This document shows, piece by piece, positions 16,979-24,537 of a DNA stretch of 64,000 nucleotides; within the stretch, counting starts at the first letter, position 1; each line of letters opens with the position of its first letter. The translations under genes were made by a program, and so were the position numbers. The notes below the pieces were generated by a model. It worked only from the letters and a program-made list of their open reading frames with translations, ran no database searches and was not told the origin of the DNA. Source of the DNA: Ensifer adhaerens (GTDB lineage: Bacteria; Pseudomonadota; Alphaproteobacteria; Rhizobiales; Rhizobiaceae); NCBI RefSeq assembly GCF_000697965.2, contig NZ_CP015882.1:1116001-1180000 (forward strand), in the 5' to 3' direction.

Positions 16979-18412
16979 ATGGTGCAGAAAAACCTGATCG
17001 ATGGGGAATGGATCGCCGGTAGCGAAGCGTTCCGCAACATCAACCCGTCCGATACCAACGACGTGGTCGGCGAATACGCCCGCGCGTCAGCCGAGGATGC
17101 GCGCGCAGCGATCGCTGCCGCCAAGGCGGCGTTTCCGGCCTGGTCGCGCTCCGGTATCCTCGAGCGCCACGCGATCCTGAGGAAGACCGCCGACGAGATC
17201 CTTGCCCGCAAGGACGAACTCGGAAAGCTCTTGTCGCGTGAGGAAGGCAAGACCTTGGCCGAAGGCATCGGCGAGACGGTGCGCGCCGGCCAGATCTTCG
17301 ACTTCTTCGCCGGCGAGTGCCTGCGGTTGGCGGGCGAAGTGCTGCCGTCGGCAAGACCCAATATCGGCGTCGAGATCACCCGCGAGCCGATCGGTGTCGT
17401 CGGCATCATCACGCCCTGGAACTTCCCGATCGCCATTCCCGCCTGGAAGATCGCGCCGGCGCTTTGCTACGGCAACACCGTCGTCTTCAAGCCGGCCGAA
17501 CTGGTGCCCGGCAGTTCCTGGGCGATCGTCGACATTCTTCACCGTGCCGGCCTGCCGAAGGGCGTCTTGAACCTCGTGATGGGCAAGGGCTCGGTCGTCG
17601 GCCAGGCCATGCTCGACAGCCCGGACATTCACGCCATCACCTTCACCGGCTCGACCGGCACGGGAAAACGCGTGGCGCTCGCCTCCGTCGAACACAATCG
17701 CAAATACCAGCTGGAGATGGGCGGCAAGAACCCGTTCGTCGTACTTGACGACGCCGATCTTGCGGTCGCGGTCGAGGCGGCGGTCAATTCCGCCTTCTTC
17801 TCGACCGGCCAGCGCTGCACCGCATCTTCGCGCCTCATCGTCACCGAGGGCATTCACGATCGCTTCGTGGGGGCCATGGGCGAACGGATGAAGGGGCTTG
17901 TGATCGACGACGCCTTGAAGGCCGGCACCCAGATCGGTCCGGTGGTCGATGAGAGCCAGCTCAACCAGGACACCGACTATATCGCCATCGGCCGCCAGGA
18001 AGGCGCCAAGCTTGCCTTCGGCGGCGAGCTTCTGAAGCGCGACACGCCCGGCTTCTACCTGCAGCCGGCGCTGTTTACCGAAGCGACGAACGCGATGCGC
18101 ATTTCTCGGGAAGAGATCTTCGGGCCGGTCGCATCCGTCATCCGCGTCAAGGACTACGATGAGGCGCTCACTGTCGCCAACGACACGCCCTTCGGTCTGT
18201 CCTCGGGCATTGCCACCACCAGCCTCAAGCACGCGACCCATTTCAAGCGCAATGCCGACGCCGGCATGGTGATGGTCAACCTGCCGACGGCGGGCGTCGA
18301 CTTCCACGTGCCCTTCGGCGGCCGCAAGGGCTCGTCCCACGGCTCACGCGAGCAGGGGCGCTACGCCGCCGAGTTCTACACCACCGTCAAGACGGCCTAC
18401 ACGCTCGCTTAA
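16979..18412 (+). CDS. NAD(P)-dependent aldehyde dehydrogenase, alpha-ketoglutaric semialdehyde dehydrogenase-like
   Basis: A 477-residue ALDH-superfamily enzyme with all catalytic parts: TPWNFPIAIPAWKIAPAL, FTGSTGTGK, the general base Glu246 in LEMGGKNP and nucleophile Cys280 in GQRCTASSR; the C-terminus reads PFGGRKGSSHGSREQG. Among the ALDHs I remember it is closest in sequence to the YcbD-type 2,5-dioxopentanoate dehydrogenases of sugar-acid pathways. Start at 16979 with GGAGG 6 nt upstream. It is divergent from the ABC/catabolic operon and shares the palindromic control region, so it may finish that pathway instead of a sugar pathway. Confidence 0.9.
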   Translation: MVQKNLIDGEWIAGSEAFRNINPSDTNDVVGEYARASAEDARAAIAAAKAAFPAWSRSGILERHAILRKTADEILARKDELGKLLSREEGKTLAEGIGETVRAGQIFDFFAGECLRLAGEVLPSARPNIGVEITREPIGVVGIITPWNFPIAIPAWKIAPALCYGNTVVFKPAELVPGSSWAIVDILHRAGLPKGVLNLVMGKGSVVGQAMLDSPDIHAITFTGSTGTGKRVALASVEHNRKYQLEMGGKNPFVVLDDADLAVAVEAAVNSAFFSTGQRCTASSRLIVTEGIHDRFVGAMGERMKGLVIDDALKAGTQIGPVVDESQLNQDTDYIAIGRQEGAKLAFGGELLKRDTPGFYLQPALFTEATNAMRISREEIFGPVASVIRVKDYDEALTVANDTPFGLSSGIATTSLKHATHFKRNADAGMVMVNLPTAGVDFHVPFGGRKGSSHGSREQGRYAAEFYTTVKTAYTLA

Positions 18413-18423
18413 ATGTGAGACAA

Positions 18424-18466
18424 GCCCCGGCGTCCAACATCCATCTCGGTGTTGGGCGGCGGGGCT
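18424..18466 (+). terminator. Candidate terminator hairpin after aldehyde dehydrogenase
   Basis: An imperfect stem, AGCCCCGGCGTCCAACA against TGTTGGGCGGCGGGGCT, folds 12 bp after the stop. The T-tract after it is short, so termination may be partial. Confidence 0.5.
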
Positions 18467-18536
18467 GTTTCGATATACAGATCAGGCCGCAAGGATAATT
18501 GCCGAGGCCGCCAGCTCAGAAGGTCGCGATTTTCTC

Positions 18537-18659
18537 TCAGAGAACGGGATAGAGGCCTCGCGAAGACACCACGTACTGGATCGCCGCAAGCAGGATCGCG
18601 ATCACAACGGTCACACCGATACGCAACGTTCTTTCAAGGAAGGTTTCCTGGCCCTGCAT
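18537..18659 (-). CDS. Small single-span membrane peptide, 40 residues
   Basis: A short frame begins ATG at 18659 with GAGG about 6 nt upstream and stops with TGA at 18537-18539. The peptide begins MQGQETFLERTLRIG, continues with one hydrophobic span VTVVIAILLAAIQYVV (about residues 16-31) and ends SSRGLYPVL. The polar and charged N-terminus, single span and short tail fit a membrane-anchored microprotein. It lies alone between the aldehyde dehydrogenase and the DapA-like gene, downstream of the terminator of the latter. Function unknown; reality rests on the RBS and amphipathic layout only. Confidence 0.6.
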   Translation of the reverse strand: MQGQETFLERTLRIGVTVVIAILLAAIQYVVSSRGLYPVL

Positions 18660-18772
18660 CGTCAAACCTCGTTCTGAAACAGGTGTATCGACAATCGGCA
18701 AGGTCAGAGTATCAGGCGCGCGAGCGCGAGCACAGACCGCAATGACAAGTCGCAGAACGGGAACGACCTTTA

Positions 18773-18815
18773 AAAACCCGTCCGCCGCTTCAGATCAGAG
18801 ACGGACGGGAGCCCC
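18773..18815 (-). terminator. Intrinsic terminator of the SDR-RraA-DapA operon
   Basis: On the minus strand CCCGTCCG and CGGACGGG form an 8-bp stem followed directly by TTTTTAAA. It stands about 20 bp after the DapA-like stop. Confidence 0.8.
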
Positions 18816-18831
18816 GGGGAGAAGAAGCGGC

Positions 18832-19758
18832 CTAGAAAGCAGCTCGCCTGTCGTATCTCGCGAGACGGGCAAGCAGATAGTCCACTTCCGCCCGCGCTGT
18901 CGGGGTCAGCATCTGGGCTGGCTTGCGTTGCGCGTCGGTGGCGATAACGCCGCGACGCTTCAGAACGTGCTTGCGAATGGCAAGGCCTATCCCGAGCTGC
19001 TGCTCGTAACGGATCAACGGCAGGTGCGCGTCGAATAGATCGTGCGCTTCATCCCTTTTCCCGGCCGCAGAAAGCTCCATCAGTTCGGTAAGCATGTCCG
19101 GAAAACCGTAGCCGGTCATGGCACCATCGGCACCGCGCTCCGGCTCAAAGTCGAGGAAGAGGCCGCCATTGCCGCACAGGATGGAAAATTCGCGAAGTTC
19201 GCCCGCCTTCTGCATGGCGCGCAACTTTGATATTTTCTCAAGACCGGGCCAGTCCTCGTGCTTCAGCATCAGGCAGGACGAATGGTTGGCGATTATCTTC
19301 GCGATGACGCCAGGCGCCATGACAACAGTGAGGGTCAGCGGATAGTCCTGCAAAACCCACGGCACATCTTGGCCGACCGCTTCCACCGCACCTGCGAAAT
19401 AGTTGACGATCTGATCATCCGTGCGCAGCGCAGGTGGCGGAGCGATCATGACGCCGGCAGCACCCATCTCCATCGAGTCACGCGCCAGCGAGCGCATGCT
19501 GGCAAAACCTGGAGCGGATACCCCGACGATGACAGGAATCTTCGACCGGGAGACCACCCGCTTGACGATGGCTCTGCTTTCCTCCGGTTCGAGCTTCGGG
19601 GCCTCGCCCATGATCCCAAGGATCGTGACGCCGGTGCAACCGCTCTCCTCATAAAAGTCTGTCAACTTGTCGATCGAATTGAAATCGATCGAGCCGTCCT
19701 CGAAGAACGGTGTCGTCGCAATGGCGTAGACGCCCTTGGATTGCGTGCTGAACGTCAT
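18832..19758 (-). CDS. Dihydrodipicolinate synthase/N-acetylneuraminate lyase family protein
   Basis: A 308-residue class I aldolase-fold protein. It has GVYAIATTPFFEDGSID at the start and the Schiff-base lysine in CLMLKHEDWPG. The usual GTTGE substrate loop is replaced by GIMGEAP and the Tyr of YNVP by QDYP, so it is not a lysine-pathway DapA; a role as 2-keto-3-deoxy acid dehydratase or aldolase is more likely. Its start overlaps the RraA-like stop as ATGA. The three-gene operon (SDR, RraA-like, this) looks like oxidation of a hydroxy acid followed by retro-aldol cleavage. Confidence 0.88.
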   Translation of the reverse strand: MTFSTQSKGVYAIATTPFFEDGSIDFNSIDKLTDFYEESGCTGVTILGIMGEAPKLEPEESRAIVKRVVSRSKIPVIVGVSAPGFASMRSLARDSMEMGAAGVMIAPPPALRTDDQIVNYFAGAVEAVGQDVPWVLQDYPLTLTVVMAPGVIAKIIANHSSCLMLKHEDWPGLEKISKLRAMQKAGELREFSILCGNGGLFLDFEPERGADGAMTGYGFPDMLTELMELSAAGKRDEAHDLFDAHLPLIRYEQQLGIGLAIRKHVLKRRGVIATDAQRKPAQMLTPTARAEVDYLLARLARYDRRAAF

Positions 19759-20462
19759 TTCTGGCTTTCCTTCCAGGCCTCGTACCGGGCCTTCGTTTCA
19801 GCGGTCATCGGGTAAAGACCGGGAAGCGGCACACCCCGATCCACTTCACTCATGATCCAGGCTTCCATACGCTCCTGCTCGGGTGCCTCAGCGAGCACCT
19901 CTTCGAGAAGCGCGGCCGGGATCAGGACTGCGCCGTCGTCGTCGACGACGACAATATCATCAGGCAGAACGGCGACGCCGCCGCAATTGATCGGCTCCTG
20001 CCATCCAACGAAGGTCAAGCCTGCGACTGAAGGCGGTGCCGCAACACCATTGCACCACACCTTCATGCCGCTCGCCAGCACCCCCTCGGCGTCCCGCATC
20101 ACGCCGTCGGTAACGAGGCCGGCAACTTTGCGTTTCGCCATGCGGGCACACAGGATGTCGCCGAAGATGCCGGCATCACTGACGCCCACTGCATCGGCAA
20201 CGGCGACGCAGCCCTCTGGCATCACTTCGATCGCCGCCCGCGTGGAGATTGGCGACGCCCAGCTCGCAGGCGTGGCGAGGTCTTCCCGGGCAGGAATGAA
20301 CCGCAGCGTAAAGGCCTTGCCGACAACCCGTCCCTGGCCGGGCTTCAGTGGTTTCGTGCCGCGCAGCCAGGTGTTGCGAAGCCCTTTTTTGAGGAGAACC
20401 GTGGTGAGCGTCGCGGTGGAGACGCTCGTCAGAGTTTCAACGACGTGAGGCTCAAGTGTCAT
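19755..20462 (-). CDS. RraA-family protein, probable 4-hydroxy-4-methyl-2-oxoglutarate aldolase-like enzyme
   Basis: A 235-residue RraA/MenG-fold protein with the family run KPGQGRVVGKAFT, the central DGVMRDAEG block and VLPDDIVVVDDDGAVLIP, where Asp and Arg bind the divalent metal and oxoacid in HMG/CHA aldolases. True RNase E inhibitors are shorter and sit in other contexts; here the neighbours are an SDR and a DapA-like lyase, so a catabolic class II aldolase is the better reading. It starts 15 bp after the SDR stop. Confidence 0.88.
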   Translation of the reverse strand: MTLEPHVVETLTSVSTATLTTVLLKKGLRNTWLRGTKPLKPGQGRVVGKAFTLRFIPAREDLATPASWASPISTRAAIEVMPEGCVAVADAVGVSDAGIFGDILCARMAKRKVAGLVTDGVMRDAEGVLASGMKVWCNGVAAPPSVAGLTFVGWQEPINCGGVAVLPDDIVVVDDDGAVLIPAALLEEVLAEAPEQERMEAWIMSEVDRGVPLPGLYPMTAETKARYEAWKESQK

Positions 20463-20477
20463 TAGAAACCTCGCACA

Positions 20478-21263
20478 TCAGATGCTGTTGATCAGCCCGC
20501 CATCGACACGGATGACTGAGCCGGTGATATAGGATGCGCGGGGGCTCGCAAGGAAGCTGACGGTGTCGCCATATTCCTTCGGATCGCCGTAGCGGCCGAC
20601 CGGGATCGACGCGGTGCTTTCAGCCGTGACCTCGGCGACGGGGCGCTTCTCGCGCTTGGCCTTCTGTTCGTCCAGAAAGACGATCCGCCCGGTGGCAATA
20701 CGCCCCGGCAGTACGATGTTTGCGGTGATACCGTCGCGACCAACCTCACGCGCCAGGGTCTTCGACCAGCCGACCAAGGCCAGGCGCAGGCTGTTCGATA
20801 TCCCGAGATTTGCAATCGGCACGACGACGCCGGAGGACGTCGAGGTAATGATGCGTCCCCATTTGCGCTCGCGCATACCCGGAAGCACCGCATCGGTGAC
20901 CGCGATCACCGAGCGAACCATGAGGTCGAAATATTTCGACCAATCGTCGGGCGGCTGTCCGGCGGCGGGCGTTGGCGGCGGCCCCCCGGTGTTGTTGACA
21001 AGGATGTCGACCGGTCCGAACGCAGCCTTTATGGCATCGAGCTTCTGACCGATCAGGGAAAGGTCGCCGATATCCCAAACGAGCGGAATGGCCTTGCCGC
21101 CTGCGCCGCTGATTGCCTCTGCCGTCGCCGTGGCGCTTTCCTCGTGGATGTCGGCGACAACGACGGAAACGCCTTCTGCCGCGAGCGACCTGGCGATCGC
21201 GCCGCCAAGCCCACCACCGGCGCCGAATACGAGCGCCGTCTTGCTGTTCAACTGAAGATCCAA
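20478..21263 (-). CDS. Short-chain dehydrogenase/reductase (SDR)
   Basis: A 261-residue NAD(P)-dependent oxidoreductase. The cofactor motif reads ALVFGAGGGLGGAIARSLA, the helix-4 motif NNTGG, and DGITANIVLPGRIATGR follows the active site, where serine is present (STSSG) but the usual YxxxK is replaced by ISNSLRLAL. No ATG opens the frame at a sensible place; the TTG at 21263, 5 nt after AGGAGG, is chosen. It heads the operon with the RraA-like and DapA-like genes and is divergent from a LysR regulator. The missing catalytic Tyr means that activity should not be assumed. Confidence 0.85.
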   Translation of the reverse strand: MDLQLNSKTALVFGAGGGLGGAIARSLAAEGVSVVVADIHEESATATAEAISGAGGKAIPLVWDIGDLSLIGQKLDAIKAAFGPVDILVNNTGGPPPTPAAGQPPDDWSKYFDLMVRSVIAVTDAVLPGMRERKWGRIITSTSSGVVVPIANLGISNSLRLALVGWSKTLAREVGRDGITANIVLPGRIATGRIVFLDEQKAKREKRPVAEVTAESTASIPVGRYGDPKEYGDTVSFLASPRASYITGSVIRVDGGLINSI

Positions 21264-21355
21264 CTCTTCCTCCTGTTGTTTGACGGCACTATGCCAAGGT
21301 GGAAACGGAAGAAAAACCTTCCTTTTTATCCCTTCAGACGATAGTAAAAATAACG

Positions 21356-22213
21356 ATGGAAACGCGCTTTCTCGAAACCTTTCTGGCGGTGGTCCAGCAT
21401 GGCTCGCTCGCCGAGGCATCACGCCGCATGGGCGTCACGCCAGCGGCGGTCGCGCAACGGATCCAGGCGTTGGAAGACGAGATCGGACTGCCTCTTCTTG
21501 CGCGATCAGGCCGGCGGGTGAAGCCAACCGAAGCGGGCGTCGCAATCCTGGAAAAGAGCCGGCGCGTTCTGGCCGAAGTCAGGCAGTTGAAAGGCGTGGC
21601 GCGCGACGACCAGGCATTCGGAGAACTCCGTCTGGGAGCCATCTCGACGGTTCTGACCGGCCTGCTTCCGAACGCCTTGCGGCGGGTTTTCGACAGGACG
21701 CCGGGCATCGACATCTTCCTGCTGCCGGGAACGTCGGCCGAACTCTATAACAGTGTCGCTGAAGAGAAGATCGACGCGGCAATCCTTGTCAAACCGCCCT
21801 TCCCCATTCCAAAGACGCTCAACTGGGACCTCATCCGGTCGGAACGGTTCGTACTCCTGGCCCCCCCGGACCTTTCAGAGACCCCTGTCGACCGCCTGCT
21901 TCGCGAGCAACCGTTCATTCGATACGACAGAAGCAACTGGGGTGGCCGACTGGCCGATACCTACCTTCAAACCCAGCGAATTCTCCCTCGAGAGTGGCTG
22001 GAGCTCGATTCACTGGAAGCCATATCGATGATGGTTGAGGCTGGGCTCGGCGTGTCGCTGATGCCCGACTGGCGCTCGCCGCTCTTCGACAAGCTGCGCG
22101 TCGCGCGGCTACCGCTGCCGAACGCGCCGAGCCGTGAGATCGGTTTGCTCAGGCCACGCAACGCACCGTCTGGCCGACTGATAGAGATCGTCCTCGACGC
22201 CATCCGATCATAG
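21356..22213 (+). CDS. LysR-family transcriptional regulator
   Basis: A 285-residue regulator with helix-turn-helix GSLAEASRRMGVTPAAVAQR (about residues 15-34) and an effector domain ending in a typical GLGVSLMPDW block. The start at 21356 gives the standard M-x-T-R-FLETF opening; an upstream ATG at 21299 would only add an untypical leader. It is divergent from the SDR operon with a 92-bp shared spacer, the usual arrangement for its target. Confidence 0.93.
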   Translation: METRFLETFLAVVQHGSLAEASRRMGVTPAAVAQRIQALEDEIGLPLLARSGRRVKPTEAGVAILEKSRRVLAEVRQLKGVARDDQAFGELRLGAISTVLTGLLPNALRRVFDRTPGIDIFLLPGTSAELYNSVAEEKIDAAILVKPPFPIPKTLNWDLIRSERFVLLAPPDLSETPVDRLLREQPFIRYDRSNWGGRLADTYLQTQRILPREWLELDSLEAISMMVEAGLGVSLMPDWRSPLFDKLRVARLPLPNAPSREIGLLRPRNAPSGRLIEIVLDAIRS

Positions 22214-22520
22214 AAAACGAGGGGCACGTCGGCGGTCGAGTTCTAGGAGATTTGCTCTAAGCAGCGGCCTGCCGCCGGAACCGAGGCCGGCGATCCGGCA
22301 ACGCGAGCACAGATTATTCGCCAACTCCGAAATAACATTTCTGTCCGTGACGGATTATCGGACCGGGCTGCACCGCACTATCGTCACTCTTGGTCGATCC
22401 GGGCTCCTAGATGAGTATGTACCTCGATCGGCCCACGGCATTTCAAACCCGTTCACACGCCACCAACCCGCAGAACCACCCCGAGATCGTTCGCACCAGC
22501 GCCCGACGCAAGGAACCGTC
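22214..22520. other. Intergenic stretch without recognised gene
   Basis: No frame with an RBS and coding-like composition was found on either strand. It presumably carries the promoter of the small monooxygenase-fold gene at 22521; no operator symmetry was obvious. Confidence 0.6.
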
Positions 22521-22823
22521 ATGACCACACAAAAGGTAATCTCCATCGCGATTTTGAAGGCCAAACCGCACCAACGCGAGGCCCTCCGGCAAGGCCTGCT
22601 TGGTCTCATCGCTCCAACGCGGGCAGAACCCGGCAACCTCGACTATGTCTTGTTCGAGCTGCGAGATGAGCCCGGTACCTTCTACATGCGCGAAGCTTTC
22701 GCCGACCAGCTTGCGCTCGACGCGCACTTCGCAACACCCCATTTTCAAGCCTTCGCGACCGAAATCGATACCCTCCTTGAAGAACCTCTGCGCCTGATTT
22801 TCTTGGATCAGGTCTCCCCGTGA
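22521..22823 (+). CDS. ABM-fold protein, putative quinol monooxygenase
   Basis: A 100-residue protein of the antibiotic biosynthesis monooxygenase (dimeric alpha-beta ferredoxin-like barrel) family. It has the family order KVISIAILKAKPHQREAL, then TRAEPGNLDYVLFELRDEPG, FYMREAFAD and LDAHFATPHFQAF. YgiN-like relatives oxidise quinols or small aromatics without cofactor. The ATG at 22521 follows AAGGA; longer frames upstream are not supported. It stands alone between a LysR gene and a convergent GntR gene. Confidence 0.87.
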   Translation: MTTQKVISIAILKAKPHQREALRQGLLGLIAPTRAEPGNLDYVLFELRDEPGTFYMREAFADQLALDAHFATPHFQAFATEIDTLLEEPLRLIFLDQVSP

Positions 22824-22872
22824 GCCGCGGTGACGATCTCGAACTTGCGGGCGGTATCGCCGGAGCAACTGG

Positions 22873-23589
22873 TTAGGAGGCGAAATTGCGCTTGTAGGTC
22901 GACGCGATCAACGCTGCAGCGCGTTCGAATGCCTTGTCCTCGTCGCGTTCTTCGATCGCGACGAGGATCGCCTCATGCTGGGCCAGGGATTGGCCGAAAC
23001 CGCCTGTAGCCGCCATCGTCTTCGGGATGCTGATGGAGAGCGCTGCCCGAATGACGGAAGCAACCGGCAAGAGGAAGCGGTTGTGCGCGGATTGAAAGAT
23101 GTTGAGGTGAAAGGCGATATCAGCCTCGATCGCGTCTTCGACACGAGCGCCGCCTTCCGCCATTCGTGCGAAAGCGGCCCGAATCTCTGCATGCTCGGCC
23201 GCAGATCCGCGTCTGGCGGCAAGGCGTGCAGCAAGCGGTTCGATCGACAGGCGGAGCTCGAACAGTTCTTCGGCAAGCGTTGCCTGATCCTCCGCGTCAC
23301 TTTGCCACGAAAGCACGACGGGATCGAGGGTGTTCCAGTGTTCGGCCGCCCGCACGCGTGTCCCGAGGCGGGGCTTTGCCTCAATGAAGCCCTTGGTCGA
23401 CAGGATCTTCAGCGCTTCGCGCAACGTCGTGCGGCTGACGCCGAGCGTCGCCAGCATGTCGGCTTCCTTGGGCAGGGTATCGCCAACCTTCAGCTCGCCG
23501 AGCGTGATGCGGCGGCCAATATCGCCTGCGATGCGAGCAGGCAGGCCGCGATCCTCCCGAGCGATTGCCTTCATGCCCACTCTCTCCAT
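22873..23589 (-). CDS. GntR-family regulator, FCD subfamily
   Basis: A 238-residue regulator with a winged helix (LPKEADMLATLGVSRTTLRE) and an FCD domain with the metal-binding D-I-A-F-H-L and Q-H-E-A-I patterns. The start at 23589 follows GGAGATG; the long open extension upstream is antisense-like noise. It is the third gene of the operon with the IlvD/Edd dehydratase and DapA-like lyase, 35 bp after the latter, and probably represses that operon in the absence of a sugar acid. Confidence 0.92.
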   Translation of the reverse strand: MERVGMKAIAREDRGLPARIAGDIGRRITLGELKVGDTLPKEADMLATLGVSRTTLREALKILSTKGFIEAKPRLGTRVRAAEHWNTLDPVVLSWQSDAEDQATLAEELFELRLSIEPLAARLAARRGSAAEHAEIRAAFARMAEGGARVEDAIEADIAFHLNIFQSAHNRFLLPVASVIRAALSISIPKTMAATGGFGQSLAQHEAILVAIEERDEDKAFERAAALIASTYKRNFAS

Positions 23590-23624
23590 TGCATCTCCGC
23601 CCCGTTCATAGCCGGTCGCCCCGA

Positions 23625-24527
23625 TCAGGAAAAGCCACCCATCGCGGCCGCGTAGCGGCGGGTCATCTCGATGCCAATCGCGGTCGGTCGCATGGCCGGC
23701 GCACGGTCGTGGATGGTTATGCCCGCCCGTTCGCCGAAAAGGCGCTTCCCGTAACAAAGCAGCGTCTCGATGCCCTGCATGGTGAAGACCACGCCGGGCA
23801 GCATCTGCCGATAAGCCTCTTGCGCGTGCTCGTCCCAACCGTCTGAAAAGAACTCGTAGGCGCGCACGGCATAGTCGATCGAATCTGGCGCAAGGATCAG
23901 GCCGTGGCAACCGATGCGCAGGTTCTCGAGCAGCTCGAGGCCCGCACGACCATTAAATACCGGCAACCGGCCCTCGGTAACCTCGATGAGATGGGCGATG
24001 TCGACGACAGGCCCCTCGCCCTTGACCAGCCGAATGTTGGGGTGTTGGCGCACCAGCTCGCGAATATCTGCGGCCGTCAGCCCTCGTCCCATCAGGGCCG
24101 GGGCGTTCTGAATGGCAAGCGGCAGCTCGGTCTGATCGGCGACGCGGCCGAAGAAGCGGATGTACTCGGCGGCCGAGAACTGGCCGACCATCGGCGGCTG
24201 GAGGATCAGCCAGTCGGCGCCGGCCCGTGCCGCATGGCGCGCCTGGCGCACCTGTTCCTCGACCGACGCGCCAAAGATCGTCAGGACGACCGGCACCTGG
24301 CCGGCCGTATCCTCGACCAGCCACTCCATGATTGCCATGCGCTCGACCTCGTCGAGCTTGGAGGCCTCGGTCGCAAGGCCGAGCCCTGCCATGCCGTGCA
24401 CGCCGCTTGCCAGGCAGATCTCCGTCTGGCGGCGCATGGCGGCACGATCGAGCTTTTCGTCCTTGTCGAAAAGCGCGTAGAGGATGGCGTGGATGCCATG
24501 AAGGCTTTCGATACGGAAGTCGTCCAC
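23625..24527 (-). CDS. DapA-like class I aldolase/dehydratase of sugar-acid catabolism
   Basis: A 300-residue member of the dihydrodipicolinate synthase family. The Schiff-base lysine is in NIRLVKGEG; the substrate loop reads GLATEASKL and the motif normally reading YNVP is QNAP, so the canonical active-site Tyr is absent. The GTG at 24527 is chosen as start because AGGAGG precedes it by 5 nt. It follows the IlvD/Edd dehydratase by 10 bp and would take the 2-keto-3-deoxy acid made there, either dehydrating it to a semialdehyde or cleaving it to pyruvate and an aldehyde. Confidence 0.87.
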   Translation of the reverse strand: MDDFRIESLHGIHAILYALFDKDEKLDRAAMRRQTEICLASGVHGMAGLGLATEASKLDEVERMAIMEWLVEDTAGQVPVVLTIFGASVEEQVRQARHAARAGADWLILQPPMVGQFSAAEYIRFFGRVADQTELPLAIQNAPALMGRGLTAADIRELVRQHPNIRLVKGEGPVVDIAHLIEVTEGRLPVFNGRAGLELLENLRIGCHGLILAPDSIDYAVRAYEFFSDGWDEHAQEAYRQMLPGVVFTMQGIETLLCYGKRLFGERAGITIHDRAPAMRPTAIGIEMTRRYAAAMGGFS

Positions 24528-24537
24528 CGTCGCCTCC

